Counted from the first letter of the stretch, positions 40,432-49,753 are shown. The stretch is 64,000 nucleotides of DNA from Domibacillus aminovorans (GCF_001643235.1 NZ_LQWY01000067.1:62001-126000); one strand, 5' to 3'. Translations and numbers: made by a program. The notes: a model not told the origin generated them from the sequence alone.

Positions 40432-41232
40432 ATGGATGTAATAAAACGAATGATTGCCCGTTTTTTTGAAGAGCGCTTTTATGATCAAGCTGCACAGACT
40501 GCTTATTATCTGCTCTTATCTGCTATTCCATTTATGATTTTTATGCTGTCACTAATCAGTTTTTTCCCCGTCGATCAAGAAGCAATTCTCGAATTCATAC
40601 GGCCATATGCACCGGGTGAGTCATTTACACTTATTGAAGAAAACGTCAATGCGGTTTTGTCCACAGGAAAAGGACAAGTACTTTCACTCAGCTTACTTTC
40701 AACGTTCTGGCTTTCTTCAATGGCTGTACAGTCACTAGGTCGGTCGCTTAATGATGTGAGCGGAATTGAACGGAATTTGCCTTTTTGGAAAGGACTTCTT
40801 CGTGATTTTGGCGTGACAGTGATCTTCATGATCATAGTGCCGCTGTCTCTGTTCATCCCATTCGCAGAACGTCTTTTGCAATGGATCGCTGCTCAGTCCA
40901 TTACAATTGAAGCTTGGTCCGGCTGGTTGACCATTTGGCCAATCGCTAAATGGGGCATTGGAACATTATTTTTAATTTTATTTTTCATAGCCTTTTACAA
41001 AATCATTCCGAATGAGCGGCAAACGCTCCGCCTTGTCCTGCCAGGCGCCATTTTTGCAGCGCTTGGCTGGCAGATTGGTTCACTACTGTTCGGAAATTAC
41101 GCGGCTGCCGTCAGCTATACAAGATTGTACGGCCAGCTATCTGGAATCATTGTCCTCGTTCTCTGGTTTTATTTAACGGCTGTCGTTATTTTACTTGGTG
41201 GACTGCTCAATGCAGAACGGGCACGGAGTTAG
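40432..41232 (+). CDS. YihY/virulence factor BrkB family membrane protein
   Basis: The 266-residue protein has six membrane segments with the family pattern AAQTAYYLLLSAIPFMIFML near the N-terminus and GALFAALGWQIGS-like GAIFAALGWQIGSLLF late. The former name RNase BN is not supported for the family. Function in Bacillus is unknown. ATG at 40432 follows AGAGGTG by 6 nt; a GTG at 40423 is possible. Its end overlaps the end of the convergent gene by 4 bp. Confidence 0.82.
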   Translation: MDVIKRMIARFFEERFYDQAAQTAYYLLLSAIPFMIFMLSLISFFPVDQEAILEFIRPYAPGESFTLIEENVNAVLSTGKGQVLSLSLLSTFWLSSMAVQSLGRSLNDVSGIERNLPFWKGLLRDFGVTVIFMIIVPLSLFIPFAERLLQWIAAQSITIEAWSGWLTIWPIAKWGIGTLFLILFFIAFYKIIPNERQTLRLVLPGAIFAALGWQIGSLLFGNYAAAVSYTRLYGQLSGIIVLVLWFYLTAVVILLGGLLNAERARS

Positions 41233-41786
41233 TCACTAAGGTGTGCCAGACACGTTAAATACATGCGATTCAAATAAAGCTGTCTGGACATATGCGGGCT
41301 ATTCTCAAAATGATCTTCAAGTAAATTAAAAAAGTCTTCATTTGCCTCAAAATAGTGATGGATAACGGCATGGTTTTTTTCCGGAAGCGGCAGTGCAATG
41401 CCGATGAAGTGATCGCCTGTTATATCTGATAGTGACCACTCGCTGCCATTGGACCAATTTCGATACGTGTGATTTTCTTTACGGATGCCAGCAAAAACAA
41501 AGGGCAATTTCCATGCCTCAAGCGTAGCGCTGACGATTGGACGCGTTGATATCGACTGTATTTCTTCTATATAATGAAACCATATATAAGGATGTTCGAT
41601 AAGTGCATACCAGTCGTCGATCGCTGCTTCGATTGAGTCATGAGTCACATATGTGCTGAGAAGAGGGATCCACGTATGGTACAGGCGATCAAGTTCGGTT
41701 TCATCTGCATGCTCTTCAAAGTAATTGGAAAATTGGTTTCGGATCGAGTCGAGTTCTCGTATGTGAATTGGTGTAATATTGTTCAT
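41229..41786 (-). CDS. Unknown soluble protein (185 aa)
   Basis: No family is recognised. The protein is acidic with many His, Trp and Tyr residues: FSNYFEEHADETELDRLYHTW, IEHPYIWFHYIEE, and a C-terminal helix-rich part. No signal or membrane segment. Its start is followed by a good minus-strand reading frame but the ribosome site is weak (AGGGG at 13 nt). Convergent with the YihY gene. The even codon pattern argues for a real gene. Confidence 0.55.
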   Translation of the reverse strand: MNNITPIHIRELDSIRNQFSNYFEEHADETELDRLYHTWIPLLSTYVTHDSIEAAIDDWYALIEHPYIWFHYIEEIQSISTRPIVSATLEAWKLPFVFAGIRKENHTYRNWSNGSEWSLSDITGDHFIGIALPLPEKNHAVIHHYFEANEDFFNLLEDHFENSPHMSRQLYLNRMYLTCLAHLSD

Positions 41787-41832
41787 TTAAATCCCCTTTT
41801 GGATTGATTATATCAGAGGAAGGATGATCAGG

Positions 41833-42354
41833 ATGGGAAAAATCGTTCTTTATATTGCGATAAGTGTAGACGGATACATCGCGTGCGCGGATGGCTCGGT
41901 CGATTGGCTAGAAGATGTGAGGGGTGATGGCAGCGATAATGGGTACGGCGCATTTTATGATGAAATTGGCTCGCTTGTGATGGGGCGGAAAACGTACGAA
42001 AAAGTGTTGCAGCTTACGAATAACTTTCCATATGCGGGCAAGCCGTGTTTTGTCCTGTCACGGATGCTGGCTGGTGAAACAGAGCATGTGACGTTTATAA
42101 ATGAGGCTATATCTGATGTTCTGGAACGGGCAAAATCTTCTGCAGAAGGCGATGTGTGGCTCGTTGGCGGCGGTGAGGTCGTGAAAGAATGCCTCGCAAA
42201 TGGGCTGCTTGATGATCTATATGTGGCCATTATTCCGAAAGTGCTCGGAGGTGGGATTCCGCTTTTTCCAAAGGGGAGTGAAGAGGTATTTGTGCTTGCG
42301 GATGTGAAGAAATTTGGGGATATTGTATCAATTCATTATTGGAGAAAGGACTGA
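41833..42354 (+). CDS. Dihydrofolate reductase-like / RibD C-terminal domain protein (YwjB type)
   Basis: The 173-residue protein begins MGKIVLYIAISVDGYIACADG and carries the RibD_C/DHFR pattern LVMGRKTYEKVL, GKPCFVLSR, DVWLVGGGEVVKECLANGLLDDLYVAIIP and GGGIPLFPK. The fold binds NADPH; the substrate of the YwjB/YyaP branch is not known. ATG at 41833 is chosen over 41824 because the sequence GAGGAAGG is better spaced and the family starts there. The next gene starts 4 nt after its stop. Confidence 0.85.
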   Translation: MGKIVLYIAISVDGYIACADGSVDWLEDVRGDGSDNGYGAFYDEIGSLVMGRKTYEKVLQLTNNFPYAGKPCFVLSRMLAGETEHVTFINEAISDVLERAKSSAEGDVWLVGGGEVVKECLANGLLDDLYVAIIPKVLGGGIPLFPKGSEEVFVLADVKKFGDIVSIHYWRKD

Positions 42355-42358
42355 TGGG

Positions 42359-43360
42359 GTGGCGAAAAAATGGGTAGCCGGATTTTTGTTACTGTCAGGA
42401 TGCGGCATTCAGGAGCCGGCGCAGCCGGAAAGCGAATTGATTGAAGAAGTGGCAGCCGAACTCGATGTACCGTGGTCCATTGATCAGTCGGGAGATGTTT
42501 TTTACATCTCAGAGCGGCCAGGAACCATTGCGAAAATAGAAGACGGTCAAGTCGAACATCAGCAAGTCATTCTAGCAGAACCGCTTTCAGATATGTCAGA
42601 AGCCGGATTGCTTGGTTTCGTTTTGAAGCCGGATTTTGATGAGTCTCGCCAGGCCTATGCCTACTATACGTATGACAAAGACGGTGAACCGTATAATCGT
42701 GTCGTCGTGCTTGAATCGTCCGGTACGCTATGGCGTGAAGCAGAAGTCGTGCTGGATGACGTTTGTTCCGGCAATGTTCATCATGGCGGACGCCTTGAAA
42801 TCGGACCGGACAAAGCCTTATATGTGACGATCGGGGACGCTTCAGAACCTGACACTGCGCAGGATCTGGGTTCATTAAACGGGAAAATTGTACGTGTGAA
42901 TGAATCAGGCGACGCAACTGTTTACAGTCTGGGCCACCGAAATCCACAGGGCATTACCTGGTCAGAGGATGGAGTAATGTATGCTTCCGAACATGGGCAG
43001 TCGGCGAACGATGAAATCAATATCATTAAAGAAGGTAATAATTATGGCTGGCCGGAAATAGGAGGAATTGAGAAAACGGATGGACTAGAAACGCCGCTTA
43101 TTACATCCGGTGCCAATGACACGTGGGCGCCGTCCGGAATGGTCTGGCATGACGGAGTGCTATACGTCGCGTCATTAAGAGGTGAGACTGTGTTGGAAAT
43201 CGATATAGAAACGCTCCAAGTATCAAAAGAAATAGAAGGATACGGCCGCATACGAGATGTATTTTCGGACGGCGAATTTCTTTATTTCGTCACAAACAAC
43301 ACCGACGGCCGGGGCAATCAGGCAGAGAGCGATGATAAATTGTACCGAGTGAAAAAGTAG
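42359..43360 (+). CDS. PQQ-dependent aldose sugar dehydrogenase-like lipoprotein
   Basis: The 333-residue propeller protein starts VAKKWVAGFLLLSGCGIQEP, a lipoprotein signal with SGC lipobox, so it is exported. The blades show HHGGRLEIGPDKALYVTIGDA (catalytic His region), SLGHRNPQGITWSEDG and NNYGWPEIGG, typical of soluble sugar dehydrogenases (YliI/Asd). GTG at 42359 follows AAAGGA at 8 nt and is only 4 nt after the previous stop. PQQ synthesis genes are not in the window. Confidence 0.85.
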   Translation: MAKKWVAGFLLLSGCGIQEPAQPESELIEEVAAELDVPWSIDQSGDVFYISERPGTIAKIEDGQVEHQQVILAEPLSDMSEAGLLGFVLKPDFDESRQAYAYYTYDKDGEPYNRVVVLESSGTLWREAEVVLDDVCSGNVHHGGRLEIGPDKALYVTIGDASEPDTAQDLGSLNGKIVRVNESGDATVYSLGHRNPQGITWSEDGVMYASEHGQSANDEINIIKEGNNYGWPEIGGIEKTDGLETPLITSGANDTWAPSGMVWHDGVLYVASLRGETVLEIDIETLQVSKEIEGYGRIRDVFSDGEFLYFVTNNTDGRGNQAESDDKLYRVKK

Positions 43361-43427
43361 CATTCGGGCAGATGATTTGCGCTTCATTTAAATGTGCCCT
43401 ACTCTTAAGAAAAGGAGTTGGACGAAG

Positions 43428-44123
43428 ATGAAAGTAGAAATTTGGTCGGACTTTGCATGTCCGTTTTGTTATATTGGAAAACGCCGCTTTGAGCAAGCGA
43501 TCGAGCAGTTTGATGGAAATGTAAAGGTAGAGTTTCGTAGTTTTGAGCTCGATCCGAATGCACCGAGAAAAGCTGATCAGGATATTCATGACATGCTGGC
43601 AGGGAAATATGGAATGACGCGTGAAAAAGCAAAAGAGATGAATGATCAAATGATAGAACAGGCGAAAGAAGCGGGGCTTGATTATCAAATGGATACCATT
43701 ATCCCAGCTAATACGCACGATGCACACCGTCTGTCGCATTATGCGAAAGAACAAGGCAAGATGGCGGAGTTTACGGAACGCATAATGAAAGCGTACTTCA
43801 CGGAATCAAAGCATATCGCAGACTTTGAATCTCTCGCCCAGTTCGCAGAAGAATCCGGCCTCCTTAAAGAAGAAGTATTACACGTACTTGAAAGTGGAAA
43901 GTATAGTGATCAAGTGCGTGCGGATCAGAAGGAAGCGGCGCAGGTTGGTGTACGGGGCGTGCCGTTTTTTGTATTTAATGAGAAGTATGCGGTGTCGGGT
44001 GCGCAGCCTGTGGAGTCATTTTTGCAGGTGCTCCATAAAGTAGGGACAGAAGAACAGGTGACGGCTAAAAAAACAGAATGGTGCGCAGATGATGATTGCG
44101 GTAGTCTTGACGGTAACAAATGA
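43428..44123 (+). CDS. DsbA-family oxidoreductase, FrnE type
   Basis: The 231-residue cytoplasmic thioredoxin-fold protein has the active site CPFCYIG (residues 11-17) and the FrnE-like insertion. The late cis-proline loop is GVRGVPFFVFN. The C-terminal WCADDDCG adds two more cysteines, as in FrnE proteins linked to oxidative stress and polyketide genes. ATG at 43428 is used because AAAAGGAG precedes it by 9 nt. Confidence 0.88.
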   Translation: MKVEIWSDFACPFCYIGKRRFEQAIEQFDGNVKVEFRSFELDPNAPRKADQDIHDMLAGKYGMTREKAKEMNDQMIEQAKEAGLDYQMDTIIPANTHDAHRLSHYAKEQGKMAEFTERIMKAYFTESKHIADFESLAQFAEESGLLKEEVLHVLESGKYSDQVRADQKEAAQVGVRGVPFFVFNEKYAVSGAQPVESFLQVLHKVGTEEQVTAKKTEWCADDDCGSLDGNK

Positions 44124-44178
44124 ATATAATAAAAAAGTATATTTAACAATTCGTATTCAGCATGTCATATCATGAATT

Positions 44179-44206
44179 AAACCGCCAAAATTAAGGCGGT
44201 TTTTTG
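44179..44206 (+). terminator. Terminator after the FrnE-type gene
   Basis: AAACCGCC pairs with GGCGGTTT across an eight-base loop, with six T. Confidence 0.85.
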
Positions 44207-44292
44207 ACGCATAGGGCGTGTTAACAAAGGTGTGCGATTTTATTTTTTGATCGGCAATTAGAAAAAATACTTTGATGGAAGGAGATAGAAGA

Positions 44293-44868
44293 ATGGAGTA
44301 CGCGCTGCTTGGTGATTTGCATTCTAGCATTGACGATACGAAAGCGGTGCTCGCTCACATTGAGCTTACGGTACCGAATGCGAAAGTGGTTGGACTAGGC
44401 GATTTATTTGAATCTAAAATTGGAAAAAGAAAAGCAGCGACGATTCGATTATCAAGACTAGAGGAAGCGGCAGTATGGTCGGAAGAATTCGTGTCGCTGC
44501 TAACATTTCCATCGGTCCGGGGCAATCAGGAAGAGCGAATTATGGTGGTGACCAGTGGGAATCAATATGAACATTTACCAGAACACATAATCATTGACGG
44601 AGCTGTGCTAATGCATGGCCACCAGTGGAAGTGGACAAAAGAGTGGACACCGGTGCTGCCCAAAACGGAACCGTCGCTTCTCTTTTTCGGGCATAGTCAT
44701 GAAGCAGGACTGTATCGGAAAGGGAGACGACTGCCATTCTCGTACGGAGTCCCGGTGCATTTAAAGAAAAAAAGATACGGTATTAACGCTGGCGCCGTTT
44801 GGGGTACGCGCGAATGGGTGCTATATGACGCCGCCGCGCGCACCGTGACGTTTATGAAAACGGAGTAA
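44293..44868 (+). CDS. Calcineurin-like metallophosphoesterase
   Basis: The 191-residue protein has the binuclear-metal motifs in order: GDLHSS (residues 7-12), GDLFE (40-44), GNQEE in place of GNHE, HGHQWKW and GHSHEAG. The family includes small phosphodiesterases and protein or dinucleotide phosphatases; the substrate is unknown. The GNQE substitution replaces a usual catalytic histidine. ATG at 44293 follows GGAAGGAG by 9 nt. Its stop is 7 nt from the convergent gene. Confidence 0.8.
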   Translation: MEYALLGDLHSSIDDTKAVLAHIELTVPNAKVVGLGDLFESKIGKRKAATIRLSRLEEAAVWSEEFVSLLTFPSVRGNQEERIMVVTSGNQYEHLPEHIIIDGAVLMHGHQWKWTKEWTPVLPKTEPSLLFFGHSHEAGLYRKGRRLPFSYGVPVHLKKKRYGINAGAVWGTREWVLYDAAARTVTFMKTE

Positions 44869-44875
44869 ACACTTG

Positions 44876-45781
44876 CTATACGCCAAGTAAAAACAAAACG
44901 AGCGGAATCGTCAAAATACTTAATAATGTGGTCACCAGTGTAGTAAACGAGACGAGATCGGGCTCCGTACCGAATTGAATGGCAAACATCGTCGTGTTTG
45001 CCGCAGCAGGCATTGCCGCCAGTAAAATCATGACATCTTTCAGCAAGTCATTGACCGGCATAAACGACACGATCAACACGGCAAGAAGCGGTGATGCAAT
45101 CATTCGGATGGAGGTCACTGCACTCACATAATTATATGCTACACGCTTTGTCGCAATAACGGCGAGCTGCATGCCGAGAACGAGCATAACTGTCGGAATC
45201 GAAGCATCAGCGACCAGGCTAATTGCGTCCATAAATGTTTGGTGAATATGTACATGTAGCAATTGCAAGATGACCCCGAGTACCGCGCCGTGGACAACGG
45301 GCATGCGTACAACGCGCTGGAGCGACTGCTTCAACGTCGTTTCTTCTTCTCCGCCAAATGACGCCGCAAACATCCCGATCGTGTTCATCAAAAAGGCTTG
45401 GAACACCATAATAATAACCGCATAATCAAAACCAACCGCCCCAAAGGCAAATAACACAACCGGTGCGCCATAATTGCCGCTGTTCATAAAGACACCGCCA
45501 AGAATCATCGCTGCCATTTTTGGACGGGATGCTTTCATGAAGAAGCCAGTTACGAGTACAATAAGAATTAATGACAAGGATAAAATGAGGCAAAAAGCCG
45601 TAATATAAACGTACTCCATCGTTAATTCATTAGCGTAAAATGTCCGGAACGCAAGAAAAGGCGACATTAAATAAAGAGCGGCCATCGAAATCGATTTAAT
45701 ATCAAATCCAATCCACTTCTGTCCCGCGTAACCAGTCAAAAAAATTAAAAATGCTGGTAAAACAATCATTAATAAATCCAA
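44876..45781 (-). CDS. AEC-family transporter (auxin efflux carrier superfamily)
   Basis: The 301-residue protein has ten membrane segments, arranged as two five-helix repeats, with MNSGNYGAPVVLFAFG at the crossing helix of the first half and AAMPAAANTTMFAIQFG at the second. Members carry malate, malonate and other carboxylates. Nothing in the neighbours fixes the substrate. No strong ribosome site is visible near the ATG (a weak GGAG at 12 nt). Confidence 0.8.
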   Translation of the reverse strand: MDLLMIVLPAFLIFLTGYAGQKWIGFDIKSISMAALYLMSPFLAFRTFYANELTMEYVYITAFCLILSLSLILIVLVTGFFMKASRPKMAAMILGGVFMNSGNYGAPVVLFAFGAVGFDYAVIIMVFQAFLMNTIGMFAASFGGEEETTLKQSLQRVVRMPVVHGAVLGVILQLLHVHIHQTFMDAISLVADASIPTVMLVLGMQLAVIATKRVAYNYVSAVTSIRMIASPLLAVLIVSFMPVNDLLKDVMILLAAMPAAANTTMFAIQFGTEPDLVSFTTLVTTLLSILTIPLVLFLLGV

Positions 45782-45836
45782 AATCTGTTCATCTCCATCG
45801 AGTGTTTCTTTTCTTTATCATAGCAGAATATCCTAT

Positions 45837-46751
45837 ATGAAGAAGATGGTATACTACTGGGAAAACAGTGTTTCTTTTGTTCAAAAGGTGATCTCGGGCA
45901 AAGATGGATCTAAGCAAGTGACAAACACGCGAGGGGAACATTACCTTACCGGTTATTCTTACATGGCAAGCACCAGATGGGGGATTGTTTCTCAAACACC
46001 GAGTACGATTGTAAAAGAGCCATTAAATCATTTAATTCATCAAATGTTTCTACAGTCTCTTCCCATGCTTCTTTTAATTGTCCTGTTTGCGATAGGAGTA
46101 GCTATTTTCATTTCAATTCCGCTGAATAAGCTGGCGAAGTTTTCTGAAGAAGCAACATCCCTTGGTTATATTAAGAATGAACAGATGAATATGCCGAACA
46201 TGAAACTGGTCATCTATGAAGTACGGCAACTTTATCAACATATCAGCAATCACCTGAATTTTTTATCTGCTGCAATTAGACGAGATGGGTTAACAGGGTT
46301 AGCTAATCGAAGGGCATTTGACTTAACCATTCAAGAATGGATGCAAAATAGGCATACTTTCTCTCTTTTACTTATAGATATTGACAATTTTAAGTGTGTA
46401 AATGATACGTATGGACATGTAGTTAGAGATGAAGTTTTAAAGTCTTTAGCCAATGTGATGTGTAAGATGTCCAGAGAACAGGATATTTGTTTCCGATATG
46501 GTGGAGAAGAGTTTTGTCTATTAGTAGACAGTGAGAAAAGGGGAGTGGCATATGCAGAAGCAGAGCAGCTTAGGAAAGCAGTAGAGCAGATGGAGAACGT
46601 AACAGGGAAGCCTATTACCATTTCGTTGGGAATATCGGCGTATGAAAAGGGCTGCCAGACGCCGGGTCAGTTAATTGAAGAGGCTGATTCGGCTCTTTAT
46701 GAAGCAAAATCAGAAGGGAAAAATAAAACAATTGTTTACAACCGGCATTGA
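45837..46751 (+). pseudogene. 5'-truncated membrane diguanylate cyclase (GGDEF)
   Basis: The frame starts in the middle of an extracellular dCache domain (GKDGSKQVTNTRGEHYLTGYSYMASTRWGIVSQTP) with a membrane helix (residues about 75-95), then a complete GGDEF domain: DGLTGLANRRAFD, DIDNFKCVNDTYGH and the active loop YGGEEF. Typical relatives have an N-terminal membrane helix and a full sensor first; both are missing here. The ATG at 45837 has no ribosome site. The cyclase part is intact, but expression is doubtful. It probably lost its 5' part in a deletion. Confidence 0.65.
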
Positions 46752-46804
46752 ACTTCTTTAGCCGGTTATTTTTCTGTCGGATGAAAAAGATGGACGTGGT
46801 ACGT

Positions 46805-46810
46805 TATAAT
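46805..46810 (+). promoter_or_regulatory. -10 element of the threonine/serine exporter genes
   Basis: TATAAT at 46805-46810 with a poor -35. It excludes the upstream in-frame ATG at 46809 as the start codon. Confidence 0.4.
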
Positions 46811-46841
46811 GAAGGCATTGACAAAGATTGGAGTGATGTTG

Positions 46842-47603
46842 ATGGAAGCCAAACTTGAAGAAAAGTACGACATAATGGACGTTAGTTTAATTGCGGGGAA
46901 AATTATGTTGGAAAACGGCGCGGAAACGTATCGGGTGGAAGACACGATGATGCGAATTGCGCAGTCATACGGCATTCGCGATTCACACAGCTTTGTGACA
47001 CCGACAGGCATTATGTTTTCGATTGAAACAGACGAACCGACAAAAACAAAACTGATGCGTATTTCGAATCGAACGACCGATTTATATAAAGTGAGTGCAG
47101 TTAACGCAATTTCGCGGCGGATCAGTGCAGGAGAACTGACGACCGTGCAAGCTTACCGCGAATTAAAGGCAATTCAGAAAGCACCGATGTTTTTCCCCTT
47201 TTGGATCCATATACTAGCGGCAGCGTCGACAAGTGGATGCTTCGTCATCTTGTTAAAAGGAAGCTTTGATAACGTGCTTCCTGCTATGATAGCTGGCGGG
47301 CTGGCGTATTTCATCGTGTTAAAAGTCGCAAACATTGTGCCGACGGTGTTTTTCTCGGAATTTATTGCGGCACTTGTTGGCGGTGCTGCGGCATATTTGT
47401 TTTATCGAATGGGATTTGGCGGTGACCTTGATCGGATCATTATCGGTACGCTTATTCCGCTCGTGCCGGGCTTGCTTATTACAAATGCCGTACGCGATTT
47501 AATGGCGGGTCATTTTATTTCAGGGTTAGCGAAAGGAGCAGAAGCACTGCTGACGGCACTCGCGATTGGAACAGGCATCGCAGTTATTATGACATTGATT
47601 TAA
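46842..47603 (+). CDS. Threonine/serine exporter, N-terminal half (ThrE/YjjP type)
   Basis: The 253-residue protein has a cytoplasmic N-terminal domain (GKIMLENGAETYRVEDTMMRIA, then DSHSFVTPTGIMFSI) followed by five membrane segments ending at the C-terminus. ThrE of Corynebacterium is a single chain; here, as in YjjP/YjjB, the two halves are separate genes. ATG at 46842 follows GGAGTG by 6 nt. The partner starts 12 nt after the stop. Confidence 0.85.
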   Translation: MEAKLEEKYDIMDVSLIAGKIMLENGAETYRVEDTMMRIAQSYGIRDSHSFVTPTGIMFSIETDEPTKTKLMRISNRTTDLYKVSAVNAISRRISAGELTTVQAYRELKAIQKAPMFFPFWIHILAAASTSGCFVILLKGSFDNVLPAMIAGGLAYFIVLKVANIVPTVFFSEFIAALVGGAAAYLFYRMGFGGDLDRIIIGTLIPLVPGLLITNAVRDLMAGHFISGLAKGAEALLTALAIGTGIAVIMTLI

Positions 47604-47615
47604 GGGGGGAGGGGC

Positions 47616-48059
47616 GTGACGATTTTAACGAATATGCTGTTCAGCTTTCTCGCCGCAGCAAGCTTCGGCATCATGTATAATGTGCCGAAAAAATTGCTGA
47701 TAAAGTGCGGCACTGTCGGGATGGCCGGCTGGATGGCGTACTATTTTTTATCTGAAAACAACGTCGATCCATTGGCATCCACAGTCGGTGCCTCATTCAC
47801 AATCGCTGTCATCGGACATGTATACGCAAGACTGTACAAAACACCGGTTATTATCTTTACGATTGCCGGTATTATCCCGCTCGTTCCAGGCGGCACCGCG
47901 TACCGGGCGATGCGCGCTTTCGTGCAAAATGACTACGGAAATGCCATGAGTCTAGCAGCCAAAGCCTTCATGATTTCTGGTTCTATCGCTCTCGGCTTGA
48001 TCTTATCCGACGTATTTTATCAGCTGTTGATTCGGAAAAAAGTACCGGTTGGGAAGTGA
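47616..48059 (+). CDS. Threonine/serine exporter, C-terminal half (YjjB type)
   Basis: The 147-residue membrane protein has five segments with GIIPLVPGGTAYRAMRAFV, the conserved loop of the ThrE_2 family. GTG at 47616 follows a GGGGGGAGGGG stretch. The two halves should form the exporter together. Confidence 0.85.
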   Translation: MTILTNMLFSFLAAASFGIMYNVPKKLLIKCGTVGMAGWMAYYFLSENNVDPLASTVGASFTIAVIGHVYARLYKTPVIIFTIAGIIPLVPGGTAYRAMRAFVQNDYGNAMSLAAKAFMISGSIALGLILSDVFYQLLIRKKVPVGK

Positions 48060-48186
48060 AATTGGGCGGACTGCAGGATATCTCTTTATTTACCAGATCG
48101 GGAGCTGAGTAAATGTGCAAGCACCAGGTCAAAGATTATGAGACCCGAGGAGTGTTTCGCCAAACTTTTCAAAAATAGGCTAAACT

Positions 48187-48330
48187 GACCACTCCCACGG
48201 CTGAAGCCATGGGGGTTCTTTTTCGCAAACATCCCACTTATATTCTTTCATCGAAAGAGGCAGAGGCGAGACTTTAGCGAACAACTCTTGAGAGAAAAAC
48301 AGTCCTTCAAGAGGGCAAGGTCTGTGCCAA
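48187..48330 (-). ncRNA. Candidate omegaRNA of the second TnpB
   Basis: The 144-base right end after tnpB holds the CCCACGGC/GCCATGGG hairpin and precedes the flank. The guide would begin at about 48186 on the minus strand. No experiment or consensus was available to fix the scaffold. Confidence 0.35.
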
Positions 48331-49677
48331 CTACGCCATCCCACTGGCGATACGTTTTTCTTTTTTCGGTCGATCATTCAGCTGTTTCGTTTTTTGTCGT
48401 TGTTCTTCTGACAAAAACCGTTTATACCAAACGGGCTGCTTGTAGACAACCGACAAAAGCGGTTTGCCGGCCATGTGGTGTTGTTTACGGGCAATGTTTT
48501 GCGCGCCGTTTACATCACGATGGATTTCTGTTTTGTGAACAGAACAAGTGAAACTTCGTCCTCTGGCATGGTGCCGGCCGCCGCAAAACGGACAGTCTTG
48601 TGACGTATAGCTTTCTTCTGTTTCTTCTACTTGGATGCCTTTTAACTGCGCTTTATACGTGAGTTTTTGCTTGATTTTCCCCTGATTCCACAAAGAAAGC
48701 TGTTGTCTTCGTTTTTTGTTTGTCTTTTGTTTCTTTTGGCTGTTTTTCTTTGTGTTTTTTTCGATTCCAGACACATGTCCAATCACAAAATTCGTGACGT
48801 GTTCTTCTTCTAAAAACGCTATAACCTCTTTGGTTGTCTTGTGTTCCAATTGTTCAAGCTGATTCTTACTTTTTTGACGGAGGCGCATTCTTGCTTGCCG
48901 ATATTTTTTCCATTGGTTCGATCCTTTTTTACAACGGGACATTTTCTTGCTCAAGTCCGCTAATGCTTTTGCGCGAAATTGAGAGAGACTCCGCATCGCA
49001 CGTCCGGACACTAATAAGGCTTTCTCCTCCGTTGCCACTGTCACCGCATGAATTTCCCCTAGATCCCCGCCAGCTACTTTACAGTCATACGAAGAGAGAT
49101 CTTTTTTAGGGACAGAAACCGCATAACAAAACCAATAGGCCCCGTTTCTCCACACGACTTCCGCATAGTTACAGTTTTCAAGGTTTTCTTCGGATCGATT
49201 GGGGATCACCACCGTCATGTTTTTCTTCGGAACCTTTTCCGTCCACTCTTTCTTTTTCCTTTTCGTTAATAAGTCTGAAAGGGCGTATCCATACTCCGAT
49301 TTTTTAATCGTGATCGTGTCTTTGGAAACATCCATAGAGGCTTTTTTTAACGGAATACAATAATAGTACTTTCTACGCCACGGATATTTGGCTTTTTTGT
49401 CCGTTTTTCGCAGCTGCCGGATTGTTTCACGGTTCGCTGCGTATTTATCCGCAATGGCTTGAACCGTTTGGGAATGAAGATCGTAGGTTTGTTTTCGGAT
49501 GGCTTGGATTTCTGTTTTGCTTAGCCACTTTTTACACGTGAAATAATAAGAAGTCGCTTCTCGAACGATGTCATTCCATACGGCTGCGGCTTCCCGCTGC
49601 ATGATCCTTAATTCGTCGTATACGTTTTGATCATAAGGAATTCGAAAGGAATGCGTGACAAACATATTGGTATCCAC
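48331..49677 (-). CDS. tnpB: TnpB-like protein with a non-canonical RuvC-II motif
   Basis: The 448-residue protein has the N-terminal HTH-like start (THSFRIPYDQNV), RuvC-I aspartate in AGGDLGEIHAV (near 205), the zinc ribbon CPFCGGRHHARG and the last RuvC aspartate in HRDVNGAQNIA. RuvC-II normally reads with Glu (IEDL); here it is VIGHVSGIEKN, without Glu at that place. A substitute could be E in VEETEESYTS just before the zinc ribbon, as in rearranged TnpB/Fanzor catalytic sites. A promoter (TTGAAA, 17 bp, TTATGA on the minus strand) lies just upstream. It is also 50-60 residues longer than the first TnpB. Confidence 0.82.
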   Translation of the reverse strand: MDTNMFVTHSFRIPYDQNVYDELRIMQREAAAVWNDIVREATSYYFTCKKWLSKTEIQAIRKQTYDLHSQTVQAIADKYAANRETIRQLRKTDKKAKYPWRRKYYYCIPLKKASMDVSKDTITIKKSEYGYALSDLLTKRKKKEWTEKVPKKNMTVVIPNRSEENLENCNYAEVVWRNGAYWFCYAVSVPKKDLSSYDCKVAGGDLGEIHAVTVATEEKALLVSGRAMRSLSQFRAKALADLSKKMSRCKKGSNQWKKYRQARMRLRQKSKNQLEQLEHKTTKEVIAFLEEEHVTNFVIGHVSGIEKNTKKNSQKKQKTNKKRRQQLSLWNQGKIKQKLTYKAQLKGIQVEETEESYTSQDCPFCGGRHHARGRSFTCSVHKTEIHRDVNGAQNIARKQHHMAGKPLLSVVYKQPVWYKRFLSEEQRQKTKQLNDRPKKEKRIASGMA

Positions 49678-49705
49678 CTTCCTCGCTTTATACGTTCATC
49701 ATAAC

Positions 49706-49719
49706 AGAATATATGTTCT
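49706..49719. promoter_or_regulatory. LexA-like palindrome in the second tnpB promoter
   Basis: AGAATATATGTTCT lies exactly in the 17-bp spacer between -35 (TTGAAA, 49727-49722) and -10 (TTATGA, 49704-49699). It has 11 of 14 matches to CGAACRNRYGTTYG, missing both outer bases and one core base, so SOS control is only a possibility. Confidence 0.3.
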
Positions 49720-49753
49720 ATTTTCAAGTGATAAGCGTTGAAAAAACAAAAAA

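Larger units (their letters stand above)
48187..49740 (-). mobile_element. Second TnpB element (IS1341-like)
   Basis: A tnpB without tnpA, ending on the left with TGACCACTCCCACGGCTGAA and a hairpin (CCCACGGC/GCCATGGG, 48195-48213) that is common at the right ends of TnpB-only elements. The left boundary is near 48187; the right boundary on the tnpB-start side is uncertain and is set near the end of the promoter region. No target duplication is expected. Confidence 0.6.
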
